Source of the DNA: Gammaproteobacteria bacterium
GTDB taxonomy: Bacteria > Pseudomonadota > Gammaproteobacteria > Steroidobacterales > Steroidobacteraceae
DNA: 16,561 nucleotides
Reading direction: 5' to 3'
Assembly: GCA_020846815.1 (NCBI GenBank)
Contig: JADLDF010000438.1
Span: forward strand, 1 to 16,561
A program made the position numbers and the translations under genes. This document shows, in pieces, positions 7,344 through 14,638 of the stretch. Position 1 is the stretch's first letter. Each line of letters begins with the position of its first letter. The notes below the pieces were generated by a model. The model saw nothing but the letters and a program-made list of their open reading frames with translations, did no database searches and was not told where the DNA came from.

Positions 7344-8651
7344 GTGAGGCGACCCGCGGCGCTGCCGGCCGCGATTCTGCGTTCCGGTCACGCCGAGGTC
7401 CACGATCCCGTGCTCCGGTTTCCCGATACCGATCGGCTGCCGCCGCCCCGCTCGGCCTACGAAGCCGAGCTGGAGCGCGGCGTCGTCGCGCTGCGTTTCC
7501 CGGCGCCGCTGGAGCGCGAGTTCCGCAAGGTTCACCTGGCGCGCATCGCCTCGCGTGTGCGTGCCTGGCAAGCGGCACTGTTGCTGGTCGTCGTTGTCTC
7601 CTGTATCTATCGCCTCGGGTTGCTCGGCGGTCTCGCACCAAACTTCGAGACCCTGCTGCGCTTGGGCGTGCTGCTGCCGGCCAGCGTGGCGATGTTCGCG
7701 GCCGCCTGGAGCCGCAGGTTTGCCACGACCTACCTGCGCACGGCGCTGTTCGGCTCGATGGTGGTGTCGGTGGCCTCGTCGGCGCTGGTCGCGCAGCTCG
7801 TTGCCGAGGGCAGCGGTTCGGCGCTCGCGTTCCTGACCACCAATGCCTTCGCGACCTTCTTTCTCGCAGGGCTGCTGTTCTTCGACGCGCTGCTCGTGGC
7901 TGCGCTCGGCGTCGTGGCCTTCGTCGCCGCGGGCTCCTTCCACGGACTAGGTGCGGTGGAGCTGGCCTACTGCGGTACGCTGCTCGCGCTCGTGGTGGCG
8001 GTAGGCACTTACATCGCGCACGGCGTCGAGGAGAGCAACCGGCGTTTCTTCCTCGAGCGCGGCCGGCTCGGTGACCTTGCCGAGCGCGACGGCCTGACGG
8101 GGCTGCGCAACCGGCGCGCGTTCGACGAGCACCTGGTCCGTGTCTGGCAGCAGAGCCTGCGCGACCGCTCGGCGATCGCGGTGCTGATGATCGACCTCGA
8201 TCACTTCAAGAGCTACAACGACAGCTATGGCCACCAGGCCGGCGACGCCTGCCTGCGCCACGTCGCGCAGCTCGTGCAGGGCTTCGCGCGCCGCCCGCTG
8301 GACGTCGCCGCGCGCTACGGCGGCGAGGAGCTCGCGATCGTGCTCTACCAGGTCACGGCCGAGCACGCGCTCGCGGTCGCCGAGCAGCTGCGCGCCAGCG
8401 TCGAGGCGGCGCGCATCGAGCATCGTCAGGCGCCGGTGCGTGGTCAGGTTACGGTCAGCATCGGCCTCGCCTGGATGGAGGTCTCGCTCGAGCGCTCGCC
8501 CGACGAGGCCGTGCGGCTGGCCGATCAGGCCCTGTACGGGGCCAAGCTCGGGGGCCGCAACCTCGTGCGCATGGTCGGCTACGACGAGGTGCGGGTGTTC
8601 GCGAGCGGGCTGCGGCGGGTGCCGCTCAGCCGGCCGGTCGGTACGCCCTGA
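7344..8651 (+). CDS. Membrane diguanylate cyclase (GGDEF domain)
   Basis: A 435-residue protein (GTG start) that should make cyclic di-GMP from two GTP at the inner membrane. About six transmembrane helices lie at residues 74-93, 103-121, 133-154, 160-178, 180-198 and 205-226. The GGDEF domain starts at about 243 with RDGLTGLRNRRAF, then DLDHFKSYND (284-293), GHQAGD and the active-site loop RYGGEEL (324-330). RPLD at 317-320, five residues before GGEEL, is a canonical product-inhibition I-site. The catalytic loop is therefore the active GGEEF-type form and feedback control is expected. No EAL domain or recognisable extracellular sensor is present; the helices themselves may sense the signal. 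The start is uncertain: GTG 7344 has no good ribosome site, whereas the in-frame GTG at 7410 has GAGG about 11 nt before it and would remove 22 residues. It lies 11 nt after the DUF4139 gene. Confidence 0.92.
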   Translation: MRRPAALPAAILRSGHAEVHDPVLRFPDTDRLPPPRSAYEAELERGVVALRFPAPLEREFRKVHLARIASRVRAWQAALLLVVVVSCIYRLGLLGGLAPNFETLLRLGVLLPASVAMFAAAWSRRFATTYLRTALFGSMVVSVASSALVAQLVAEGSGSALAFLTTNAFATFFLAGLLFFDALLVAALGVVAFVAAGSFHGLGAVELAYCGTLLALVVAVGTYIAHGVEESNRRFFLERGRLGDLAERDGLTGLRNRRAFDEHLVRVWQQSLRDRSAIAVLMIDLDHFKSYNDSYGHQAGDACLRHVAQLVQGFARRPLDVAARYGGEELAIVLYQVTAEHALAVAEQLRASVEAARIEHRQAPVRGQVTVSIGLAWMEVSLERSPDEAVRLADQALYGAKLGGRNLVRMVGYDEVRVFASGLRRVPLSRPVGTP

Positions 8652-8869
8652 CGTTTTCGTCGTTGCCCCGGGTCCAGCCGGCCACGAGCTGCGACAGGAG
8701 CGCCCGCAGCGCTTCCTCGAGGCTGGCGCCATGGCCTTCGGGCGCGCGTGCAGCGGGTGCGTCGCCGGCGCTGGCGCCCTGAACCGTTGCCACAGCCGCG
8801 TCGCGGCATACAACTGCGTGGCGCGCCGTCTCCTGTGCTAGGTTCCGCGCCTCCTATCAGGCGAGAACC
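8652..8869. other. Intergenic region before propionyl-CoA synthase
   Basis: A 218-bp region without a supported gene. It contains a promoter-like pair near its right end and a ribosome-binding site (AGGCGAG, 8859-8865) for the next gene. A short GGCGC/GCGCC inverted repeat at 8767-8778 has no T-tract. No riboswitch or RNA gene was recognised. Confidence 0.6.
8787..8814 (+). promoter_or_regulatory. Sigma70-like promoter for propionyl-CoA synthase
   Basis: TTGCCA (8787-8792, 5/6 match to TTGACA) and TACAAC (8809-8814, 4/6 match to TATAAT) are separated by 16 bp. Transcription would start near 8821, leaving a leader of about 50 nt before the ATG at 8870. It is the best promoter-like pair in the gap and would drive both large downstream genes. 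Confidence 0.5.
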
Positions 8870-11800
8870 ATGACCCACGAGCGCCTCGGCGCCCCGTGCG
8901 CCGCAGCGGGTCCAGCGGCTGTCGCGCCGCCGACCGCGCGTCACAATCCGCTGCGCACCCGCGCCGACTGGCAGGTGGCGCGCGAGGCTGCGGCACGCGA
9001 CCCCGGCGCTTTCCATGGCGCCATCGCCCGCCGCGAGCTGCACTGGTTCGATCCGATGCTCGGGCCCGATGGTGCCTGGATCTGCTTCGATGCGGACGCG
9101 GGCCGCTGGCAGGGCTTCGATGCACGCACCGGCATGCCGGTGGCGGTGCCGTACGCGGCCGATCACGAGCCCTGGACGCGCGCTTTCGACGACCGCGAGG
9201 CGCCGTTCTACCGCTGGTTCGCCGGCGGGCTCACCAATGCCTGCTTCAACGAGGTCGACCGGCACGTGCTCGCCGGACACGGCGCGGAGGCGGCGCTGCA
9301 GTTCGAGGGCGACCGCTGGGACCAGTCGCTGGATGGCGGACGCGGCGGGCCGGTCGTGTCGTACGCGGTGTCGCGCCGCCGGCTGCTGCTCGAGGTCGCA
9401 AAGTGCGCGCTGGCGTTGCGGCGCCTCGGGCTGCGGCCCGGCGATCGCGTCGCGATCAACATGCCGAACGTCCCCGAGCAGCTGTACTGGACCGAGGCCT
9501 GCAAGCGCCTCGGCATCGTCTACACGCCGGTGTTCGGCGGCTTCAGCGACAAGACGCTGTCGGACCGTATCCACGATGCAGGCGCCCGCGTCGTGATCAC
9601 GGCCGATGGCGGCTACCGCAATGCCCAGGTGGTGGCGTTCAAGGAGGTCTATACCGACCCGGCACTCGATGCCTACGTGCCCGCGGAAGTCGCGATCGCG
9701 ACGGTCGAGCGTGCGCTCGGCACGCTCGATGGGCTCGCGCCCGCGGTGCTCGTGGCGATCCTCGGCGGCGCAAGAGCCGCGGCACGCGGCGAGATCACGC
9801 TCGAACGCTCCGATCTCATGCGCGGCATCGGTCGTACGCTCGAGTCGATCGCCGGTCTCGATGCGGCGCAGGCGAGCCGCATCCGCATCGCCATCGCCTC
9901 GGCCCTGGTCGCCACGCCGCCGCGCGTCGAGGCGGTCGTCGTGGTGCGCCACGTCGGCATGACCGATATGCCGTGGCGTCCCGGGCGCGACCGCTGGGCC
10001 CACGAGCTCACCGACGCTGCGCTGCGCGAGCTCGCGGCGGCGGCGCGCGCGGTCGGACTGTTGCCCGCGCTCGCATCGGGCGCACCAAGTACGACGGATG
10101 CGCGGGACGCGCCGAATGCGCCAACCGCGCCGGATGCGGCTACCGCCGCACTCGAGGATGCGCTGCTCGCGCTCGACGATCGCGCGCTGGTCGCGGCCGT
10201 CTGGGCGGCGGTGCCGCCGCTGCCGGTCGATGCCGAGTTCCCGCTGTTCTTCATCTACACCTCCGGCTCCACCGGCAAGCCGAAGGGCGTGGTGCACGTG
10301 CACGGCGGCTATGTCGCCGGCGTCGCGTACACCCTGCGCATCGCTTTCGACGCCGCGCCGGGCGACGTGATCTACGTCGTGGCCGATCCCGGTTGGATCA
10401 CCGGACAGAGCTACATGATCTGCGCGGCGCTGGCGACGCGCGTCACCACGGTCATCACCGAGGGCGCGCCGGTGTTTCCGAGTGCAGGCCGCTTCGCGAG
10501 CACCATCGAGCGCTGTGGTGTGACGATCTTCAAGGCCGGTGTCACCTTCCTGAAGACCGTGATGAGTGATCCGCAGAATGCCGCCGACGTGCGTGCCCGC
10601 TCGCGTGCCTCGCTGCGCGTCGCGAGCTTCTGCGCCGAGCCGGTGTCGCCGGCCGTGCAGCACTTCGGCATGGACCTCGTCACGCCCTGGTACGCCAACT
10701 CGTACTGGGCCACGGAGCACGGCGGCATCGTCTGGACGCATTTCTACGGCAACGGCGAGTTCCCGCTGCGTGCCGATGCGCACACCTACCCACTGCCCTG
10801 GGTCATGGGCGACGTCTGGGTCGCCGACGGCGAGCCCGAGCCGTCGACGGGGCGCGTCGCCGCACGGCCGGCGGCGATCGGCGAGAAAGGCGAGATCGTC
10901 GTCACCGCGCCGTATCCCTATCTCTGCCGCACGATCTGGGGCGATGCAGTGCGCTTTCGTGTCGTCGGCACGCGTATCGACCCGGTATGGAAAGGTGACT
11001 TCGAGCGCTTTGCGCGCACCTATTGGTCCCGCTGGCGGGACCGCTTCGCCTACACGCAAGGTGACTTCGCCGTGAAGCACGCCGACGGCGGCTTTTCGCT
11101 GCATGGGCGCTCCGACGACGTCATCAACGTTTCGGGCCATCGGCTCGGCACCGAGGAGATCGAGGGCGCGATCCTGCGCGACCGGCAGGTGCATGCCGAT
11201 TCGCCGGTGGGCAACGTCATCGTCGTGGGCGCGCCGCATGAGCAGAAGGGCCTGACGCCGCTGGCTTTCGTGAAGCCCGCGCCCGGGCGGCGGCTCGGCG
11301 CCGACGATCGGCGCCGCCTCATCGAGACGGTGCGGCAAGAAAAGGGCGCGGTGGCCGTGCCCGAGGACTTCATCGAGGTCACGCAGTTCCCGGAGACGCG
11401 TAGCGGCAAGTACCTGCGCCGCATGCTGCGCGCGCTGGTCGAGGGCGGCGAGGTCGGCGACACTTCGACGCTGCGCAATCCCGAATCGGTGCCGGAGCTG
11501 CGTCGCCTCATCGACGCCTGGCGGGCACGCCGGCGCGTCGCCGACGAACAGCGGCTATTCGAGGACTATCGCTACTTTCGTATCGAATACCACATGCTGT
11601 CGGCACCGGCACCGGCACCGGCATCGGCATCGGCAACGCCACCAGCAATGGCACTGGCATCGGCCGCAGCGCCTGCGCGGCTCGCGCTGGTCACGGTGAA
11701 CAATCCGCCGGTCAATGCGCTCAACGAACGCGCGCTCGACGAGATGAACATCGTCGTCGATCACCTCGCGCGGCGCGAGGACGTGGGCGCGGTGATCTTC

Positions 11801-14497
11801 ACGGGCCAGGGTACCGGATCGTTCGTTGCCGGCGCCGATGTGCGCGAGCTGCTCGAGGACGTGCACACCCTCGAGCAGGCCTTGCCGCTGCCGAACAATG
11901 CGCAGCTCGCGTTCCGCAGGATCGAGGCGATGGGCAAGCCGGCGATCGCCGCGATCAACGGCGTCGCGCTCGGCGGCGGCATGGAATTCGCACTGGCCTG
12001 CCATCTGCGGCTCGCCGAGCCGACTGCGAGCCTGGGTCAGCCCGAGGTGCGCCTGAACCTGCTGCCCGGCTACGGCGGCACGCAGCGTCTGCCGCGTCTG
12101 CTGGAAGCGGCAGGCCATCCGGCCCCGCTGTTGCGCGCGCTGGAGATCGTGCTGGGCGGCCGCACGCTGTCGGCGGCCGAGGCGCGTGACGACGGCCTGG
12201 TCGATGCACTCGCCGGCGACGAGGACGTGCTGAGCCTCGCCGTGCGTCTCGCGGCCGAGTATCTGCGCGAGCCGCGAGGAGACGGCCTGGTGGCGCGCGC
12301 GTTTCAGTCGCGCCTCGCGGCGCAGTCACGGTGGCGCGATCCAGGGCGCGACGACTTCGAGACCGCACTGCGCGATCCGGAGGCGCAGCGCCTGCTCGAA
12401 CAGGCGCGGCTCGTCGGCCGCGAGACCACCGCGGTCCGCATCCTCGATGCGCTGCGCACCGGCTGGACGCGGGGCATCGATGCAGGGCTCGCGCAAGAGG
12501 CGCTGCTGTTCGCCGCGGCGGTCGTCGATCCGCGGGAAGGCAAGGCCGGCATCCGCGCATTCATGGACCGGCAGAGCGCGCCGCTGCCGACGCGCCGGGC
12601 TTCCCGGCCGGCATTCGAGGACGCCGCGGTACTGGAGGCGCGCGGCGAGCTGCTGCCGGTCGGCAGCGTGTTCTTTCCCGGCGTCACGCCCCTGCCGCGT
12701 TGGCAGCACGGCCAGGCGGTGCTGCGCGATCCGCGTACCGGCGCGCCTGCGCACGGCCTGCCGCGCGAGGCCGAGCGGCCGATCCTGCTGCCGGTGCCGC
12801 GCCCGGGCGCGAACGAGGCGCTGGTCTATGTGCTCGCTTCCGAGGTCAACTTCAACGACGTCTGGGCGATCACCGGCATCCCGGTTTCGCCTTTCGACAA
12901 CCACGATCTCGACTACCAGGTCACCGGCTCGGGTGGCGTCGGCCTGGTCGCGGCTCTCGGTGTCGAGTTGCGGCGCGAGGGTCGCCTCAAGGTCGGCGAC
13001 CTGGTCATGATCTACAGCGGTCAGAGCGAGCTGCTGTCGCCACTCGCCGGCCGCGACCCGATGTACGCCGGCTTCGCGATCCAGGGCTACGAGACCGATA
13101 CCGGCAGCCACCAGCAGTTCCTGCTCGTGCAGGGGCCGCAGCTGCATCACCTGCCGCCGGACCTGACGCTGGAAGCAGCCGGTTCCTGTGTGCTGAACCT
13201 CGGCACGATCGTGCGCGCGCTGTTCACGACCCTGCAGGTGCAGCCCGGTCGCACGATTTTCGTCGAGGGCGCGGCCACGGGCACGGGGCTCGAGGCGCTG
13301 AAGTGCGCGACGCGTCACGGCCTCGACGCGGTCGGGCTGGTGTCGAGCGATGCACGCGCACAGTTCGTGCGCTCGCAGGGCGCGGTCGGTGCGCTCGATC
13401 GCCGCGATGCGCGCTGGGCCGGTGCTTTCGTGCCCGTGCCGGAGGGCGCGGCGCAGATCGCGGCCTGGGAATCCGCGGGCGAGCCGCTGTGCGCTGCGCT
13501 GCGCGCGCAGACCGGCGACCGGCTCGCCGACTACGTGGTCTCGCACGCGGGCCAGGAGTCGTTCCCGCGCGCGTTCCAGCTGCTCGCCGACGGCGGCACG
13601 CTGGCGTTCTACGGTGCGACCAGCGGCTATGCGTTTTCGTTCGTCGGCAAGCGCGGTGCGGCGAGCCCCGACGAGATGCTGCGGCGTGCGGCGCTGCGCG
13701 CCGGCGAAGCGGTGCTGTTGTACTACGGCGTCGACGGCGCGGCGCTGCTCGATGCGGTCGGGCTGGAAGCGATCGAGGCGGTGCGTGCGCGGGGCGGCCG
13801 GTTGGTCGTCGTCACCGCGACCGATGCACAGCGCGAGTTCGTGCAGTCGCTCGGCTTCGGCGACGCTGTCCGGGGCGTGGTGTCGCTCGAGGATCTCCAG
13901 CGTCGTGAAGGCGCCGGCTTCGAGTGGCCGGCTTCGCTGCCACCGCTGCCGGATGCGAAGCGCGAGACCGCGAAGTTCAAGGAAGCCGTGCGCCTCTACC
14001 AGGAGCGGACCACCAAGCCTTTCGGCGCCGCGATCGGCCGCCATCTGCGCAGCGGCGACAATCCACGCGGCGCTCCCGATCTCGTCATCGAGCGCGCCGG
14101 GCACGATGCGCTCGCCGCCAGCAGCGCGCTGGTGAAGCCGTTCACCGGCCGCGTGGTCTACTGCGAGGACATGGCGGGCCGTCGCTACACTTTCTACGCG
14201 CCGCAGGTCTGGATGCGCCAGCGCCGCATCCTGATGCCGCGCGCGACCATTGCCGGCACGCATCTCTGCTACGCCTGGGAAGTCACGCGCATGAACGAGA
14301 TGATCGCCGCCGGCCGGCTCGAGGTGACGCCGCCGACCATGGTCCCCTGGGAGGCGCTGCCGCAGGCTCACCAGGCGCTGTGGGACAACGCGCAGGCCGG
14401 CGCGAACTACGTGCTCAACCACGCGCTGCCGCGCGCCGGCCTGCGCTCGCGCGACGAGCTGCTGCAGGAATGGGCAGCGCGGAGCACGGCGCGATGA
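8870..14497 (+). CDS. pcs: Propionyl-CoA synthase (trifunctional, 3-hydroxypropionate to propionyl-CoA)
   Basis: A 1875-residue fusion catalysing 3-hydroxypropionate + ATP + CoA + NADPH to propionyl-CoA in three steps. The CoA ligase domain (about 25-890) has P-loop YTSGSTGKPKG (463-473), HGRSDDVINVSGHR (745-758) and the catalytic lysine K847 in TRSGKY. The enoyl-CoA hydratase domain (about 935-1200) has both catalytic glutamates, E1039 in GGGMEFALAC and E1059 in GQPEVRL. The reductase domain (about 1290-1865) is of the crotonyl-CoA reductase type, with NADPH loop EGAATGTG (1466-1473). Similarity to the roughly 1820-residue Chloroflexus enzyme, from memory, is strong along the whole length, including FSDKTLSDRIH, NPPVNALNERALDE and SEVNFND. 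Extra length comes from a low-complexity insert at about 405-427 and a repetitive linker after about 907. Acryloyl-CoA is expected to be channelled inside the enzyme. It is followed by malonyl-CoA reductase, the preceding step of the same pathway. Confidence 0.96.
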   Translation: MTHERLGAPCAAAGPAAVAPPTARHNPLRTRADWQVAREAAARDPGAFHGAIARRELHWFDPMLGPDGAWICFDADAGRWQGFDARTGMPVAVPYAADHEPWTRAFDDREAPFYRWFAGGLTNACFNEVDRHVLAGHGAEAALQFEGDRWDQSLDGGRGGPVVSYAVSRRRLLLEVAKCALALRRLGLRPGDRVAINMPNVPEQLYWTEACKRLGIVYTPVFGGFSDKTLSDRIHDAGARVVITADGGYRNAQVVAFKEVYTDPALDAYVPAEVAIATVERALGTLDGLAPAVLVAILGGARAAARGEITLERSDLMRGIGRTLESIAGLDAAQASRIRIAIASALVATPPRVEAVVVVRHVGMTDMPWRPGRDRWAHELTDAALRELAAAARAVGLLPALASGAPSTTDARDAPNAPTAPDAATAALEDALLALDDRALVAAVWAAVPPLPVDAEFPLFFIYTSGSTGKPKGVVHVHGGYVAGVAYTLRIAFDAAPGDVIYVVADPGWITGQSYMICAALATRVTTVITEGAPVFPSAGRFASTIERCGVTIFKAGVTFLKTVMSDPQNAADVRARSRASLRVASFCAEPVSPAVQHFGMDLVTPWYANSYWATEHGGIVWTHFYGNGEFPLRADAHTYPLPWVMGDVWVADGEPEPSTGRVAARPAAIGEKGEIVVTAPYPYLCRTIWGDAVRFRVVGTRIDPVWKGDFERFARTYWSRWRDRFAYTQGDFAVKHADGGFSLHGRSDDVINVSGHRLGTEEIEGAILRDRQVHADSPVGNVIVVGAPHEQKGLTPLAFVKPAPGRRLGADDRRRLIETVRQEKGAVAVPEDFIEVTQFPETRSGKYLRRMLRALVEGGEVGDTSTLRNPESVPELRRLIDAWRARRRVADEQRLFEDYRYFRIEYHMLSAPAPAPASASATPPAMALASAAAPARLALVTVNNPPVNALNERALDEMNIVVDHLARREDVGAVIFTGQGTGSFVAGADVRELLEDVHTLEQALPLPNNAQLAFRRIEAMGKPAIAAINGVALGGGMEFALACHLRLAEPTASLGQPEVRLNLLPGYGGTQRLPRLLEAAGHPAPLLRALEIVLGGRTLSAAEARDDGLVDALAGDEDVLSLAVRLAAEYLREPRGDGLVARAFQSRLAAQSRWRDPGRDDFETALRDPEAQRLLEQARLVGRETTAVRILDALRTGWTRGIDAGLAQEALLFAAAVVDPREGKAGIRAFMDRQSAPLPTRRASRPAFEDAAVLEARGELLPVGSVFFPGVTPLPRWQHGQAVLRDPRTGAPAHGLPREAERPILLPVPRPGANEALVYVLASEVNFNDVWAITGIPVSPFDNHDLDYQVTGSGGVGLVAALGVELRREGRLKVGDLVMIYSGQSELLSPLAGRDPMYAGFAIQGYETDTGSHQQFLLVQGPQLHHLPPDLTLEAAGSCVLNLGTIVRALFTTLQVQPGRTIFVEGAATGTGLEALKCATRHGLDAVGLVSSDARAQFVRSQGAVGALDRRDARWAGAFVPVPEGAAQIAAWESAGEPLCAALRAQTGDRLADYVVSHAGQESFPRAFQLLADGGTLAFYGATSGYAFSFVGKRGAASPDEMLRRAALRAGEAVLLYYGVDGAALLDAVGLEAIEAVRARGGRLVVVTATDAQREFVQSLGFGDAVRGVVSLEDLQRREGAGFEWPASLPPLPDAKRETAKFKEAVRLYQERTTKPFGAAIGRHLRSGDNPRGAPDLVIERAGHDALAASSALVKPFTGRVVYCEDMAGRRYTFYAPQVWMRQRRILMPRATIAGTHLCYAWEVTRMNEMIAAGRLEVTPPTMVPWEALPQAHQALWDNAQAGANYVLNHALPRAGLRSRDELLQEWAARSTAR
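10082..10150 (+). repeat. Low-complexity xAP insert in the CoA ligase domain
   Basis: Residues 405-427 of propionyl-CoA synthase read as a run of small residues with an xAP triplet pattern (DAPNAPTAPDA), encoded by degenerate 9-bp-like repeats of GCGCCG/GCGCCA. It sits about 36 residues before the ATP-binding P-loop. Compared with my memory of the Chloroflexus enzyme, this region is about 25 residues longer. It is probably a surface loop. Confidence 0.6.
11601..11636 (+). repeat. In-frame hexanucleotide repeat in the ligase-hydratase linker
   Basis: Six tandem CGGCAY/CGGCAA units (three CGGCAC, two CGGCAT, one CGGCAA) encode an Ala-Pro/Ala-Ser linker (APAPAPASASAT) between the CoA ligase and hydratase domains. 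A looser continuation reaches about 11670. The reading frame is kept, so unit gain or loss would change only linker length. Confidence 0.8.
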
Positions 14498-14532
14498 GCG
14501 GCTCCGGCCGGAAATGGAGGAGGATCCAGTGA
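14494..14532 (+). CDS. Putative coupled mini-ORF 1 (12 residues)
   Basis: ATG overlaps the propionyl-CoA synthase TGA (ATGA). The frame encodes MSGSGRKWRRIQ and stops at TGA 14530-14532, overlapping the GTG of the next mini-ORF (GTGA). No strong ribosome site of its own lies upstream, so translation would depend on ribosomes finishing the synthase. Expression is not shown; the basic peptide has no recognised function. Confidence 0.35.
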   Translation: MSGSGRKWRRIQ

Positions 14533-14603
14533 GAGGCAGCGGCTGGAAACAAAGGAGGGGTCCAGTGAGTGGCAGCAGCTGGAAACGGAGGAACGTCCAG
14601 TGA
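14529..14603 (+). CDS. Putative coupled mini-ORF 2 (24 residues, two repeat units)
   Basis: GTG start preceded by GGAGGAGGA. Because its first unit is 36 bp instead of 35, the frame reads through into the next unit, giving two copies of the peptide repeat: MRGSGWKQRRGP then VSGSSWKRRNVQ. The second copy begins at an in-frame GTG (14565) with its own AGGAGGGG, so a 12-residue product is also possible. It stops at TGA 14601-14603, overlapping the next GTG. Expression is not shown. Confidence 0.35.
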   Translation: MRGSGWKQRRGPVSGSSWKRRNVQ

Positions 14604-14638
14604 GCGACAGCGGCCGCGGACGGAGGATGGCGCGATGA
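14600..14638 (+). CDS. Putative coupled mini-ORF 3 (12 residues)
   Basis: GTG start preceded by GGAGGAA. It encodes MSDSGRGRRMAR and its TGA (14636-14638) overlaps the ATG of malonyl-CoA reductase. Like the other two it is basic and Ser/Gly/Arg-rich. It could serve only to deliver ribosomes to the reductase start; expression is not shown. Confidence 0.35.
   Translation: MSDSGRGRRMAR

Larger units (their letters stand above)
14494..14634 (+). repeat. Four tandem 35-36-bp repeats, each carrying a start codon and a Shine-Dalgarno
   Basis: Units are 14494-14528 (35 bp), 14529-14564 (36 bp), 14565-14599 (35 bp) and 14600-14634 (35 bp). They are imperfect copies of RTGAGNGGCAGCGGCTGGAA then ACGGAGGANGTCCA. 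Each begins with ATG or GTG followed by AG; each contains a strong Shine-Dalgarno near its end (GGAGGAGGA 14516-14524, AGGAGGGG 14553-14560, GGAGGAA 14587-14593, GGAGGA 14622-14627), spaced 4-7 nt from the next start codon. The array begins at the ATG overlapping the propionyl-CoA synthase stop and ends exactly at the malonyl-CoA reductase ATG. Start codons thus recur at 14494, 14529, 14565, 14600 and 14635. It fills the whole gap between the two genes. Confidence 0.93.

Noticed and set aside
5737..7641. 634-codon open frame on the - strand antisense to the DUF4139 gene
   Set aside because: Asp/Val/Arg/His-rich shadow of a supported gene and no motif.
8767..8778. GGCGC-TG-GCGCC hairpin after the diguanylate cyclase as a terminator
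   Set aside because: Short stem, 2-nt loop and no T-tract; such palindromes are frequent by chance at this GC content.
8579..11338. 919-codon open frame on the - strand, antisense to pcs
   Set aside because: It lies opposite a well-supported catalytic domain, is His/Arg/Asp-rich as expected for the complement of GC-rich codons, and shows no family motif.
14494..14634. CRISPR array or IS end as an explanation of the tandem repeats
   Set aside because: Units are directly contiguous with no spacers, and there are no terminal inverted repeats or transposase; the repeat content is start codon plus ribosome site.
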